A DNA stretch of 64,000 bases from CAVWDU01 sp963840725 (GCA_963840725.1 CAWIZY010000016.1:248001-312000), one strand, 5' to 3'; counted from the first letter of the stretch, positions 17,922 to 26,672 are shown. Notes: generated by a model from the letters alone, not told the origin. Program-made: numbers and translations.

Positions 17922-17951
17922 ACTATACCAATTCAAACGCCCGAATGCGAA
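17922..17951 (-). promoter_or_regulatory. Possible sigma-70 promoter of ssb
   Basis: On the minus strand TTCGCA (17951-17946), 18-bp spacer, TATAGT (17927-17922), about 60 bp before the ssb ATG. The -10 is good and the -35 weak. No LexA box was recognised. Confidence 0.4.
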
Positions 17952-18052
17952 CGCAAAGGCGACCATAATCCATCAACTCCGGGTGATACCGGGTGATCTG
18001 CGCCGTCGTCCACACACCCGGCCAAGCCGCGCCGAACCGGGTCAACCAATGC

Positions 18053-18195
18053 CAGCAACCTGTACCAGCAACCTGTACCAGCAACCTGTACCAGCAACCT
18101 GTACCAGCAACCTGTACCAGCAACCTATGCCAGCAACCTGTACCAGCAACCTGTACCAGCAACCTGTACCAGCAACCTATGCCAGCAACCAATGC
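18053..18195. repeat. 13-bp tandem repeat (CAGCAACCTGTAC), 11 copies
   Basis: Eleven head-to-tail 13-bp units, eight identical (CAGCAACCTGTAC), two CAGCAACCTATGC and one CAGCAACCAATGC. They fill much of the 381-bp gap between the MFS gene and ssb (17860-18240). Since 13 is not a multiple of 3, translations in any frame give a 39-bp period and are artefacts. No spacers, so not a CRISPR array. Confidence 0.97.
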
Positions 18196-18240
18196 CAGCG
18201 GTCAACTTGATACAGCCATCGATTCGCGGGAAAAAAGTGC

Positions 18241-19482
18241 CTATTTCGCGTCTTGCAGGGGCTTTGCTTCAGCGGCGCGTTGCGGCATGTTTACCAATAG
18301 CAACCACGCCACCAACATGACCACGCTGAGGCCCATCGACGCATCTTTGCCGTAGGTTTGAAGCAGCCATCCGCCAAGGGCACCCCCGGCAAAGGCACCG
18401 AAAAACTGGCAGGTGGAGTAAACACCGAGGGCCGTGCCTTTGCCTCCGGGGAAGACCAGCTTACTCACCATTGAAGGCAGTGCGGCTTCCATATAGTTAA
18501 ACGCGACAAAAAACAGCAACAGGCCAAAGTAAAGCAGCAACGCCCCTTCTGCGAGTCCGATCGATACGAGTGCCACCAGCAGCAGACAAATACCGAGTAA
18601 AAACATTTCCCGCTGCCGCCCAGCCCGCTCGGAGGCGATGAGCATCGGCACCATACCGACAATGGAGAGGACCATCACCGGCAAGTAGATATGCCAGTGT
18701 TTTTCCCGCGGAACCTCCGCCACCGCCTCCAGCAAACCCGGCACCACCAGAAAGCTGGACATCAGCATAAAATGCAACACGAACACACCGGCGTTGAGCC
18801 GAAACAGCACCGGGTCCGTCAAGCTGCGTGGAATCAGCGCCAGTCGGGCACCCACCTCACTGTTGCCCGCCGCGGCAGCCAGCCCACTCTCGCCAGTTGC
18901 TGCAGGTGGCGCTGGAGACGGGACCAGAAACAGAACGATCCCTATGCCCACAACGCCCATTGCAGCGGTCAAATTGAATACCGCGGACAAACCGCCCACG
19001 GCGGCGATGGCAGGCCCCAGGATAAATGCGACAGAGAATGAAATGCCAATACTGACTCCGATCAGGGCCATCGCCTTGGTGCGCTGCTCCTCTCGGGTCA
19101 AGTCGGCTGCCAGTGCCATAACACTGCTGGCGATCGCGCCGCCGCCCTGCAGACAGCGCCCCACTACCAGACCCACTGCCGTATCTGCAAACCCCGCGAT
19201 AAGACTGCCCAGAGCAAACAGGGCCAGCCCCCCCACGATGACCGGCTTGCGACCCACGAGGTCCGAGAGCCAACCCAACGGAATCTGCAGCATGGCCTGG
19301 CTCAGACCATAAATCCCCAGCGCCAGCCCAATCAGAGCCGGCGTCGCTCCGGGGAGATCGGCCGCATATATCGCCAGTAATGGCAGCACCATGAACAGCC
19401 CCAACATGCGGAAGCTATACAAAAGTGCAAGAGACGCTACGGTGCGGCGTTCCAGCGCTGTCATGGGAGATTGTGTAATCAC
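18241..19482 (-). CDS. Major facilitator superfamily transporter (drug-efflux type)
   Basis: 413 residues with about twelve membrane helices. The loop between helices 2 and 3 reads GWLSDLVGRKPVI, the MFS signature, and helix 5 contains GPAIAAVGG, similar to motif C of drug:H+ antiporters. Neighbour order (divergent from uvrA, upstream of ssb) is that of Pseudomonas. The start is a GTG at 19482; ATG 19464 is an alternative, and neither has a strong ribosome-binding site. Substrate unknown. Confidence 0.88.
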   Translation of the reverse strand: MITQSPMTALERRTVASLALLYSFRMLGLFMVLPLLAIYAADLPGATPALIGLALGIYGLSQAMLQIPLGWLSDLVGRKPVIVGGLALFALGSLIAGFADTAVGLVVGRCLQGGGAIASSVMALAADLTREEQRTKAMALIGVSIGISFSVAFILGPAIAAVGGLSAVFNLTAAMGVVGIGIVLFLVPSPAPPAATGESGLAAAAGNSEVGARLALIPRSLTDPVLFRLNAGVFVLHFMLMSSFLVVPGLLEAVAEVPREKHWHIYLPVMVLSIVGMVPMLIASERAGRQREMFLLGICLLLVALVSIGLAEGALLLYFGLLLFFVAFNYMEAALPSMVSKLVFPGGKGTALGVYSTCQFFGAFAGGALGGWLLQTYGKDASMGLSVVMLVAWLLLVNMPQRAAEAKPLQDAK

Positions 19483-19690
19483 GGGGATAGTCTTGAGAAA
19501 TACTCCGTTATCTTAGCATTGTTTTTCACAGCTGCAGCACCCACCTGCGAGGACCTGGTCGGCGCGGCACTGGCGGCGCTCGCCGCGCAGTTTCAGAGTT
19601 GTCCTGATCTGTTGACAAAATCCATGGTCTGGACCCCTGTCTGGGCCTATACTGCTCGGTTTTCACTCTGCTTTCGGCAACGGTAAACAC

Positions 19691-22543
19691 ATGGATACCA
19701 TACAGGTTCGCGGCGCGCGTACCCACAACCTGAAGAACATAGACCTGGATATCCCCCGAGACAAACTGGTCGTCATTACCGGCTTGTCAGGGTCCGGCAA
19801 GTCGTCATTGGCATTCGACACCCTGTATGCGGAAGGGCAGCGGCGCTATGTTGAGTCGCTGTCGACCTATGCCAGGCAATTTCTTTCGATAATGGAAAAG
19901 CCTGACATGGACCACATCGAGGGCCTGTCGCCAGCCATTTCCATTGAACAGAAATCCACCTCCCACAATCCGCGCTCCACCGTCGGCACCATTACCGAGA
20001 TCTATGACTATCTCCGCTTGCTCTATGCGCGTGTCGGCGACCCGCGGTGCCCGGAACACGACCTCGACCTGCAGGCTCAGACTATCAGTCAAATGGTAGA
20101 CGCCGTCCTGGCCCTCCCTGAAGGGACCAAACTGATGTTGCTGGCGCCGGTGGTCAGAGAGCGCAAAGGCGAGCACCTGCATGTATTCGAGGAATTGCGC
20201 GCTGCGGGTTTTGTGCGAGCGAGAGTTAATGGCATTGTTACTGATCTCGACGATGCGCCGGAACTGGAGAAAAACAAGAAACACCGAATTGAGGTCGTGG
20301 TCGACCGCTTTAAAGTCAGGGACGACCTGAAGCTGCGCCTGGCCGAGTCGTTTGAGACCGCCCTCGGTCTAACCGATGGCCTGGCGACCATCAGTTATAT
20401 GGAAGGCGACGGTGAAGCGATCATGTTTTCGGCGCGTTTTGCCTGCCCACAATGCGGCCACAGCATCGACGAGCTGGAGCCCAGACTTTTCTCCTTCAAC
20501 AATCCGGCGGGCGCCTGCAACGGCTGCGACGGCCTGGGCGTAAAGCAGTACTTTGACCCTGACCGCATTATTCTGCATCCTGAAGCCAGTCTGGCAGAGG
20601 GCGCAATACGAGGCTGGGATCGGCGCAATGTGTATTACTTCCATATGCTCAACTCGCTGGCGGAGCACTGTGGCTTCGACATCGACTCACCCTATGAAAA
20701 ACTGAGCAGCAAGCACCAAAAGATCATTCTCCACGGCAGTGGCAAGCAGGAAATCGCTTTCTCCTACATTAACGATCGCGGCGACGTCTACAAACGCAAG
20801 CACCCTTTTGAAGGCATCATACCCAACATGGAACGTCGCTACCGCGACACGGACTCACAATCGGTCCGGGAGGACCTCGCCAAGTTTCTCGCTTCGCAGC
20901 CCTGTCCGGATTGCCATGGCACCCGACTGCGACGTGATGCGCGCCACGTGTATGTCGACGAGCGGACCCTGCCGAGCATCACCAACATGGCCGTCGGCGA
21001 GGCCCACGCCTACTTTGAGCAACTCAGCCTGGCCGGTCGCAAAGGCGAGATCGCAGACAAAATTCTTAAGGAGCTGCGCGCTCGCTACCGCTTTCTGGTA
21101 GACGTGGGCCTGAACTACCTTACCCTCAACCGCAGTGCGGAAACCCTCTCCGGCGGCGAGGCACAGCGCATACGCCTGGCCTCACAGATCGGCGCCGGGC
21201 TGGTCGGGGTCATGTACATTCTGGATGAACCCTCTATCGGCCTGCATCAGCGCGACAACGAGCGGCTGCTCGCCACGCTGGTGCACCTGCGGGACCTGGG
21301 TAACACCGTGCTGGTCGTGGAACATGACGAGGATGCCATTCGTGCCGCGGACCACATCATCGATATCGGTCCCGGAGCGGGCGTGCACGGCGGCCAGGTG
21401 GTCGCGCAGGGCACCTTGAAGCAAATTCTGGCCACCAGCGGCTCCCTCACCGGCGCCTATTTATCGGGCGAGAAAAAAATCGATGTCCCGAGCAAACGAC
21501 TGCCTTTCAATCCCGACAGGCAACTGCTGCTGGAGGGTGCCAGCGGCAATAACTTGCAGTCGGTAGACCTGGCCATTCCACTGGGTCTGATGACCTGTAT
21601 CACCGGTGTCTCGGGCTCGGGAAAATCCACGTTGATCAATTCCACCCTCTATCCCCTGGCAGCGACCCAATTAAACGGCGCAACTACGCTGACCCCGGCG
21701 GCGCACACCGCCATCAGCGGCATGGATCTCATTGATAAGTGTATCGATATCGACCAGAGCCCTATTGGCCGCACCCCGCGCTCAAACCCGGCGACCTATA
21801 CCGGCATTTTCACGCCAGTACGCGACCTTTTTGCCGGCACCCAGGAGGCTCGCGCACGGGGCTACAAGCCAGGTCGGTTCAGTTTCAATGTAAAAGGGGG
21901 GCGTTGTGAGGCCTGCCAGGGAGACGGGGTCACCAAGGTGGAAATGCATTTCCTCCCGGATGTTTATGTGCCCTGCGATGTGTGCAAGGGCAAGCGGTAC
22001 AACCGGGAAACCCTGGAAGTACGCTACAAGGGCCGCAGCATCCATGAAGTGCTGGAAATGACCGTGGAAGACGCACTGACTTTTTTTGAACCCGTGCCGG
22101 CCATCGCACGTAAACTGCAAACGCTGATGGATGTGGGCCTTTCCTATATTCGTCTTGGTCAGGCTGCCACCACACTATCCGGCGGCGAGGCCCAGCGGGT
22201 CAAGCTATCCCGGGAACTCTCCAAGCGGGACACCGGCAAAACGCTCTACATACTCGACGAGCCCACCACGGGCTTGCACTTCGAGGATATTCAGCAATTA
22301 CTCCATGTGGTCCATCGCTTGCGTGACCATGGCAACACGGTGGTTGTTATCGAACACAACCTTGATGTCATCAAGACCGCCGACTGGATTGTCGATCTGG
22401 GACCTGAGGGCGGCAGTGGCGGCGGGCAAATCATTGCGGCCGGGACCCCGGAGGAAGTGGCCAAGATAAAGGGCTCATTCACCGGACAGTTTTTGGCGCC
22501 TTTGTTAAAACGCAAAACGCGACGGCGTAGCAAGGCGGCCTGA
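19691..22543 (+). CDS. uvrA: Excinuclease ABC subunit A
   Basis: DNA-damage recognition ATPase of nucleotide excision repair. 950 residues. Two ABC modules: first Walker A GLSGSGKSSLAF, signature LSGGEAQRIRL and Walker B ILDEPSIGLH; second Walker A GVSGSGKSTLIN, signature LSGGEAQRVKL and ILDEPTTGLH. Zinc modules CPQCGH ... CNGCDG and CEACQG ... CDVCKG are intact. TATACT at 19648-19653 could be its -10 but I found no matching -35 or LexA box. Confidence 0.98.
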   Translation: MDTIQVRGARTHNLKNIDLDIPRDKLVVITGLSGSGKSSLAFDTLYAEGQRRYVESLSTYARQFLSIMEKPDMDHIEGLSPAISIEQKSTSHNPRSTVGTITEIYDYLRLLYARVGDPRCPEHDLDLQAQTISQMVDAVLALPEGTKLMLLAPVVRERKGEHLHVFEELRAAGFVRARVNGIVTDLDDAPELEKNKKHRIEVVVDRFKVRDDLKLRLAESFETALGLTDGLATISYMEGDGEAIMFSARFACPQCGHSIDELEPRLFSFNNPAGACNGCDGLGVKQYFDPDRIILHPEASLAEGAIRGWDRRNVYYFHMLNSLAEHCGFDIDSPYEKLSSKHQKIILHGSGKQEIAFSYINDRGDVYKRKHPFEGIIPNMERRYRDTDSQSVREDLAKFLASQPCPDCHGTRLRRDARHVYVDERTLPSITNMAVGEAHAYFEQLSLAGRKGEIADKILKELRARYRFLVDVGLNYLTLNRSAETLSGGEAQRIRLASQIGAGLVGVMYILDEPSIGLHQRDNERLLATLVHLRDLGNTVLVVEHDEDAIRAADHIIDIGPGAGVHGGQVVAQGTLKQILATSGSLTGAYLSGEKKIDVPSKRLPFNPDRQLLLEGASGNNLQSVDLAIPLGLMTCITGVSGSGKSTLINSTLYPLAATQLNGATTLTPAAHTAISGMDLIDKCIDIDQSPIGRTPRSNPATYTGIFTPVRDLFAGTQEARARGYKPGRFSFNVKGGRCEACQGDGVTKVEMHFLPDVYVPCDVCKGKRYNRETLEVRYKGRSIHEVLEMTVEDALTFFEPVPAIARKLQTLMDVGLSYIRLGQAATTLSGGEAQRVKLSRELSKRDTGKTLYILDEPTTGLHFEDIQQLLHVVHRLRDHGNTVVVIEHNLDVIKTADWIVDLGPEGGSGGGQIIAAGTPEEVAKIKGSFTGQFLAPLLKRKTRRRSKAA

Positions 22544-22547
22544 TTCG

Positions 22548-22601
22548 GGTCCGGCCTGGAAGGTCCGGCCTGGAAGGTCCGGCCGGGTAGGTCTGGCCTG
22601 G
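22548..22601. repeat. 14-bp tandem repeat (GGTCCGGCCTGGAA), 4 copies
   Basis: Two identical units, one variant (GGTCCGGCCGGGTA) and a partial fourth fill the 59-bp gap between the convergent uvrA and YqaA-like genes. No terminator-like T-run is present. Confidence 0.9.
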
Positions 22602-22602
22602 C

Positions 22603-23028
22603 TCAAGCCAACCACTCCAATAACCCCAGCAGAATGGCGTAACGAGCGCCCTTGCCCACCGCAGTGAGTGCCAGGAACAGATCAAAACGCACCCGCATCA
22701 TCCCGGCGATAAAGGTTAGCGCATCGCCACCGATGGGGGCCCAGGCCATCAGCAGTGACCACACCCCGTACTTCTGGAACCAACGCTGGGCCATACCCAG
22801 ACTCTTCGGCTTAAAAGGAAACCAGGCCCGCTCCTGAAAATGCAAGAGGTAGCGCCCCAACACCCAGTTCACCGCCGAACCCAGGGTATTGCCCGCCGTC
22901 GCCCACGCCCACAACGCAAACGGATCATACCCAGCGGCCAGTAGCCCAGCAAACATCAACTCGGAGTAGGCGGGCAATAAAGTAGCAGCGAGAAACGCCC
23001 CCGCAAACAGGCCCAGATAGACGTCCAT
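22603..23028 (-). CDS. YqaA-family (VTT/DedA-like) small membrane protein
   Basis: 141 residues. Begins with a hydrophobic segment containing LAATLLPAYSELMF, followed by GNTLGSAVNWVLGR, and later FQKYGVWSLLMAWAPIGGDALTF, all features of the YqaA group of the VTT (DedA-related) family. Members are inner-membrane proteins, some linked to lipid scrambling or transport; the role of YqaA is unknown. Its ATG overlaps the stop of the amidotransferase-like gene upstream (ATGA), pointing to a shared transcript with that gene and the amidoligase. Confidence 0.8.
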   Translation of the reverse strand: MDVYLGLFAGAFLAATLLPAYSELMFAGLLAAGYDPFALWAWATAGNTLGSAVNWVLGRYLLHFQERAWFPFKPKSLGMAQRWFQKYGVWSLLMAWAPIGGDALTFIAGMMRVRFDLFLALTAVGKGARYAILLGLLEWLA

Positions 23029-23810
23029 CAGCCTTCCTGACGCCCTACCCGTGCCACCAGCGCCCGAAACAGGTTTTGTTGGGTCCGACTCTGTGGTATG
23101 TACTCAGGGTGCCATTGCACCCCGATAAAAAATGGATGCCGTGGGTGTTCGACTGCCTGAATTACGCCACTGGGCTCCACCGCTGCCACCACAACTCCGT
23201 CCCCCAACTCCCGGACCGATTGGTTGTGCAGCGCGTTTACCCGGCAATCGTCCTTGCCCAGGATCTGGCGCAACTGAGTACCCTTGGTGACCCGAATCTG
23301 TTTGCGTGGCAGCACACTGCGCACATTGCCAGTATCCTCTGTGTAGAGATGGCCAATGTCTCGGTAAAGAGAGCCACCAAGCTCAACATTCATCAGTTGA
23401 GCGCCACGACAAATCCCCAGTATCGGCAGCTCGAAAATCAGCGCGCGACGAATGAGGCGTTTTTCCAGCGCGTCCCGGTCCGGGTCGTATTGCTGGGCGT
23501 TTCGACGGGCAAATAACGCGCGCATGGCGCTTAGCGACAGTCCCACAATCCAGTCAAGCAAACTGTGGCCGCGCTGCTCGCTGCTGCCGGGAAGCTCTCC
23601 CGGCAACTCTCCATAATGAGTGGGATGAACATCAGTACCCCCTCCGATGATCAACGCTTCGAGCCGGTCATCATCCACGGAGCGGCCGGGGCGAATCCGA
23701 ATCGGCACCGCGCCACAGCGCCGCAGCGCCAGCGCTGTCATCAGCCAGGCGCTGAGGCCACCGCGTTCGGGACCAGTCACCCCAACCAAAGGTCGTAATG
23801 CCTTTGCCAC
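23028..23810 (-). CDS. Class-I glutamine amidotransferase-like hydrolase (peptidase C26, PuuD-like)
   Basis: 260 residues. Contains GGGTDVHPTHYGE near the N-terminus, the nucleophile elbow ILGICRGAQLMNV (catalytic Cys) and the C-terminal VQWHPEY (His and Glu), the triad of gamma-glutamyl-gamma-aminobutyrate hydrolase-like enzymes that cleave gamma-glutamyl amides. The GTG start directly abuts the amidoligase stop, and the stop overlaps the YqaA start. In amidoligase neighbourhoods such hydrolases are thought to remove or recycle gamma-linked amides made by the ligase (inference). Confidence 0.88.
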   Translation of the reverse strand: MAKALRPLVGVTGPERGGLSAWLMTALALRRCGAVPIRIRPGRSVDDDRLEALIIGGGTDVHPTHYGELPGELPGSSEQRGHSLLDWIVGLSLSAMRALFARRNAQQYDPDRDALEKRLIRRALIFELPILGICRGAQLMNVELGGSLYRDIGHLYTEDTGNVRSVLPRKQIRVTKGTQLRQILGKDDCRVNALHNQSVRELGDGVVVAAVEPSGVIQAVEHPRHPFFIGVQWHPEYIPQSRTQQNLFRALVARVGRQEG

Positions 23811-24839
23811 TCAGCCAGCCAGATACTTCTTGCTGAGCAGATGAGTTAAACGCAGCACCCAGCGGGCCCCGCGGGCCATGGAGTACTTTTCGCGGTTGGC
23901 CAGCCATTCGGTAATTAATTCATTCAGTAAAGGTCGGTCGGCGGCCAGGTTCTCAACGCAGACCCACTGGTTCCAGGCCGTTGCCGCGGTCCAACCGGGT
24001 GTGCTGATACTGCAGTCGGGCAACCGGTAGTGAAACGCCGGACGTCCAGAGACCAAATGATGCTCATCCTCGTTAAGCTTCTCGAGAACCAGCTCGGGTC
24101 GCAGGTGAAAAAACACCGGCAGCATATCCAATGCCCGATTGCGGGTGGGGTTATGGGACATGTAATCGCTGATCAACCCCTCGAGGTCCGGCCGATAATC
24201 ATTATTCAGGACCAGTTGCTCGTACTCATCCGGATAGGGATCAATGTACTTGGTCAGAAAGCGCCGGGTAATATCAATGTTGGAGACGAGAATGATCCAG
24301 TCATTGAGCAACAGATAGGCCTGAATGTATTCTCGCAGCGTGTCTGCAGTTTCACTGGGAATGGAAGCGTTGATATGCATTCCAAAGGCGTAAAAGGGCG
24401 AGGAGCCCGTACCCTCGGCGCCCATTGACCTGAGCGTTTCGGCCAGGATTTCGAGGTCAGCCAACTGCAAAAGAGACAGGGGACCGGTAACGACCTCACA
24501 GGGCACCAGATTTCGGCTGGCATTGTCCAGGTTGGATTCAAGTTCGTGGGCCCTCCCACCGGGCGCGAAGTCCACACCCAGTTTCTCCAGCCAACGACGG
24601 TACTTCACCGATTTCAGCAGGGCGGCATCCCGCTCAATTTTGAGCTTACCCAAACTGGAGTCACGCAACACGACCTCAAAAGGGCTGAGAGAATCCAGCT
24701 CTCCCCCCAAAGACTCCTGCAATGCTTCAGCGGTGCCGGTCACCGGTAGATTACCGACCTCAAACTCGAACCCGACCCGCCGCAATTGGCCATGTTCATC
24801 GTAGCGTCGTAAAGGCAACTGATAGCTTTCTTGCATCAT
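23811..24839 (-). CDS. Putative amidoligase (COOH-NH2 ligase of glutamine-synthetase-like fold)
   Basis: 342 residues from ATG 24839 behind GAGGA (a second ATG follows at once; the frame is also open to 24896). The N-terminus RRVGFEFEVGNL has the G-x-E-x-E strand typical of the amidoligase family, and later GMHINAS and a basic NIDITRRFLTKYIDPYPDEY region agree with the glutamine-synthetase-like nucleotide/metal site. The family is predicted to form amide bonds between carboxylates and amines using ATP; substrates are mostly unknown. Co-transcribed with a PuuD-like hydrolase and a YqaA membrane protein. Confidence 0.78.
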   Translation of the reverse strand: MMQESYQLPLRRYDEHGQLRRVGFEFEVGNLPVTGTAEALQESLGGELDSLSPFEVVLRDSSLGKLKIERDAALLKSVKYRRWLEKLGVDFAPGGRAHELESNLDNASRNLVPCEVVTGPLSLLQLADLEILAETLRSMGAEGTGSSPFYAFGMHINASIPSETADTLREYIQAYLLLNDWIILVSNIDITRRFLTKYIDPYPDEYEQLVLNNDYRPDLEGLISDYMSHNPTRNRALDMLPVFFHLRPELVLEKLNEDEHHLVSGRPAFHYRLPDCSISTPGWTAATAWNQWVCVENLAADRPLLNELITEWLANREKYSMARGARWVLRLTHLLSKKYLAG

Positions 24840-24993
24840 CGTGTCCTCGCGCAGGCAGAGCAAGTTACCCCGAGTTGGAGGCTGCTCAGTAGACACAGAG
24901 TGAAGGGTGCGTCATCGCCTGAATGGGGCTCAGTTTACGCCAGCGCGGCAGAACAGGAAAAGGGGCGGAACGGTGAGTGAACGAAAAAAACTC

Positions 24994-25287
24994 TCAACCG
25001 CCGATCAAGACCGTGGGACAGGCCGGGGGACCTACAGCCGTTGTCACCGGAACGCCCGTTACTGGGTTGGCGCCGCTGGCCATGGCCGTCATGCGGGCCG
25101 CAGGACGCTTCCCGATCAATACCGTCGTACTACAACCACTCAACAGGGTCCCGACACAGACAGGCCCCGTTACCATATCGCCTACAACCGCCGCAGGCAG
25201 GCCCCCAACCAATACGTTCGGTACACCTGGCCCTACGATGACATCACCGGTGACTGTGAGATCGGTCAGGCGTGCTGCAGGTAACAT
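24994..25287 (-). CDS. PAAR-domain protein (type VI spike-tip type)
   Basis: 97 residues made of PAAR-like strands: PAARLTD at residues 3-9, PNVLVGGLPAAVVGD, then TTVLIGKRPAARMT and a final PTVLIGG. PAAR proteins form the sharpened tip of type VI secretion or phage-like spikes and bind zinc; no toxin domain is attached. No other type VI gene is in the window. Start ATG 25287 follows GGAG; it overlaps the end of the upstream small membrane protein by 22 bases. Confidence 0.82.
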   Translation of the reverse strand: MLPAARLTDLTVTGDVIVGPGVPNVLVGGLPAAVVGDMVTGPVCVGTLLSGCSTTVLIGKRPAARMTAMASGANPVTGVPVTTAVGPPACPTVLIGG

Positions 25288-25562
25288 GCTTCTTCTCCAA
25301 CGTCGCGTTCAGGTAATACTACTTTACACAGGCCAACCATGGAAGGCGTTACGCCCAGGGCAAACAAGCGCAAGGTTGCCCACTTGCCGCGACTGCGCGT
25401 TCGCCGGGCCAGAGTTGAAGCACTGTTCCTGCGCACCCCCGCCGCGCCGCCGGGTGGACGTCCGCGCCAGCCAAACAACCTAACGGTGAAACCGGACACC
25501 AGTGCCACTATGGCACAGAGCAGGTGGAGTACAGCCAGCGGGTTATCATTTAAAACGTCCAT
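25266..25562 (-). CDS. Small membrane protein upstream of the PAAR gene
   Basis: 98 residues from ATG 25562 preceded by AAGGA. One clear membrane helix (LAVLHLLCAIVALVSGFTV, residues ~8-27) is followed by a very basic segment (RLFGWRGRPPGG ... RRTRSRGK) and a weaker hydrophobic stretch. I recognise no family. Overlap with the PAAR start suggests coupled translation. The basic tail could be a misread if the sequence had an indel here, so the C-terminus is uncertain. Confidence 0.5.
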   Translation of the reverse strand: MDVLNDNPLAVLHLLCAIVALVSGFTVRLFGWRGRPPGGAAGVRRNSASTLARRTRSRGKWATLRLFALGVTPSMVGLCKVVLPERDVGEEACYLQHA

Positions 25563-25868
25563 CTCCGTATCCTTTTCATATTCGCCAGAACCCAGTCCGG
25601 CGACTTCCCATCGAGACCTTATTGGACACTTTCCCGTGTTCCGCTGCAATTACATGGGATTACAGCATCAGGGCTTTGATGCTCTTACTAACATTTGACT
25701 ACTTATCGGATATTTTTAATGGAATTAGACGAAATTGATGACTTTATTAGAGAAGCGCTTGAAACTATTCGGCGAGGCAGCGGCAAATATTTCATCTTCT
25801 CAATGCCCCCGTACACCTGAAATCCTGACAGCAAAACTCCCTGAAGTATGCCCGTCCCCGGAATCTCA

Positions 25869-26129
25869 TGGGTGTCCTTATGTGCCTGTTAGGTGCCTTT
25901 CTGTGATGGGTGTCCATAATCGCTTTGATGGGTGTCCTCAACTGGGGCGCTCTTGGTGGGTGTCCTCAAACTGCTCTCAAACTGCTCAAACTGGGGCATG
26001 GGAATCTGGTGGGTGTCCTCACCTGGGGCATTGCTACCTTTGATGGGTGTCCTCAACTGGGGCGCTCAACTGGGGCGTGGAACTCTGGTGGGTGTCCTCA
26101 ACTGGGGCGTGGAACTCTGGTGGGTGTCC
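25869..26129. repeat. Array of eight TGGGTGTCC motifs in an intergenic region
   Basis: TGGGTGTCC occurs at 25869, 25907, 25929, 25957, 26010, 26044, 26089 and 26121, all in the same direction, with linkers such as CTCAACTGGGGCG also repeated; the last two units are exact 32-bp copies. The 657-bp gap 25563-26219 holds this array, a terminator (26167-26197) and, at 25650-25868, AT-richer sequence in which I see no gene. Open frames across the array are artefacts of the repeat. Confidence 0.93.
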
Positions 26130-26166
26130 TTATTTGGAGAGTCCCTATCTGGCACATTTCGCAGCG

Positions 26167-26197
26167 AAAAAAAAAGCCGGGGATCACCCGGCTTTTT
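26167..26197 (-). terminator. Intrinsic terminator after rplQ
   Basis: Stem AAAAAGCCGGG / CCCGGCTTTTT with a short loop (GATCA on the plus strand), flanked by A-runs on one side and T-runs on the other. It lies 22 bp after the rplQ stop and ends the alpha operon. Confidence 0.93.
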
Positions 26198-26219
26198 CCG
26201 CTGAGAAACTCAGAGGCGC

Positions 26220-26609
26220 TTAATCCTCGTCGTCCTCAAAACTCTCCGGCTGTGGCCGGTCAACCAGTTCGACGTAAGCCATCGGTGCCTTGTCGCCGGT
26301 GCGATAGCCACACTTCAGGATGCGGATATAGCCACCCGGACGGGTTTCGTATCGAGGGCCCAGTTCCGAAAACAGTTTGCCAACCGCCGCTTTGCTTCGC
26401 GTGCGATCAAATGCGAGCCGGCGATTTGCCACGCTGTCTGTCTTGGCCATTGTAATCAAGGGCTCCGCATAACTGCGCAGCTCCTTGGCTTTGGGCAGGG
26501 TGGTCTTTATCAGTTCATGTTCCACCAGAGATACTGCCATGTTACGAAACATGGCCTTCCGGTGAGAACTGTTGCGGTTTAACTGACGTCCGCTATGACG
26601 ATGACGCAT
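26220..26609 (-). CDS. rplQ: 50S ribosomal protein L17
   Basis: 129 residues. Starts MRHRHSGRQLNRNSSHRKAM, the conserved rRNA-binding N-terminus, and continues FRNMAVSLVEHELIKTTLPK. The C-terminus carries a short acidic tail (FEDDED). Last gene of the alpha operon, 63 bp after rpoA, followed by a strong terminator. Confidence 0.98.
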   Translation of the reverse strand: MRHRHSGRQLNRNSSHRKAMFRNMAVSLVEHELIKTTLPKAKELRSYAEPLITMAKTDSVANRRLAFDRTRSKAAVGKLFSELGPRYETRPGGYIRILKCGYRTGDKAPMAYVELVDRPQPESFEDDED

Positions 26610-26672
26610 GGTTCCAGTCCTATATTCAGTGCTTGCTCAGCAATCTATCGTTGATGGGGTACGGCTGCCGAC

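Noticed and set aside
18053..18195. CRISPR array
   Set aside because: Units are contiguous 13-mers without spacers and no cas gene is near.
17923..18355. Repetitive open frames across the 13-bp array, including one with QQPVPATCTSNLY repeats
   Set aside because: Low-complexity translation of a tandem repeat in a promoter region; no start signal and no reason for a protein.
19612..19653. TTGACA at 19612 and TATACT at 19648 as the uvrA promoter
   Set aside because: The spacing is 30 bp, far from 16-18. No LexA box (CTG-N10-CAG) was found with them.
25735..26455. Open frames through the TGGGTGTCC array with WVSSTGALLVGV-like proteins
   Set aside because: Product of the repeat; the 3' end runs antisense into rplQ.
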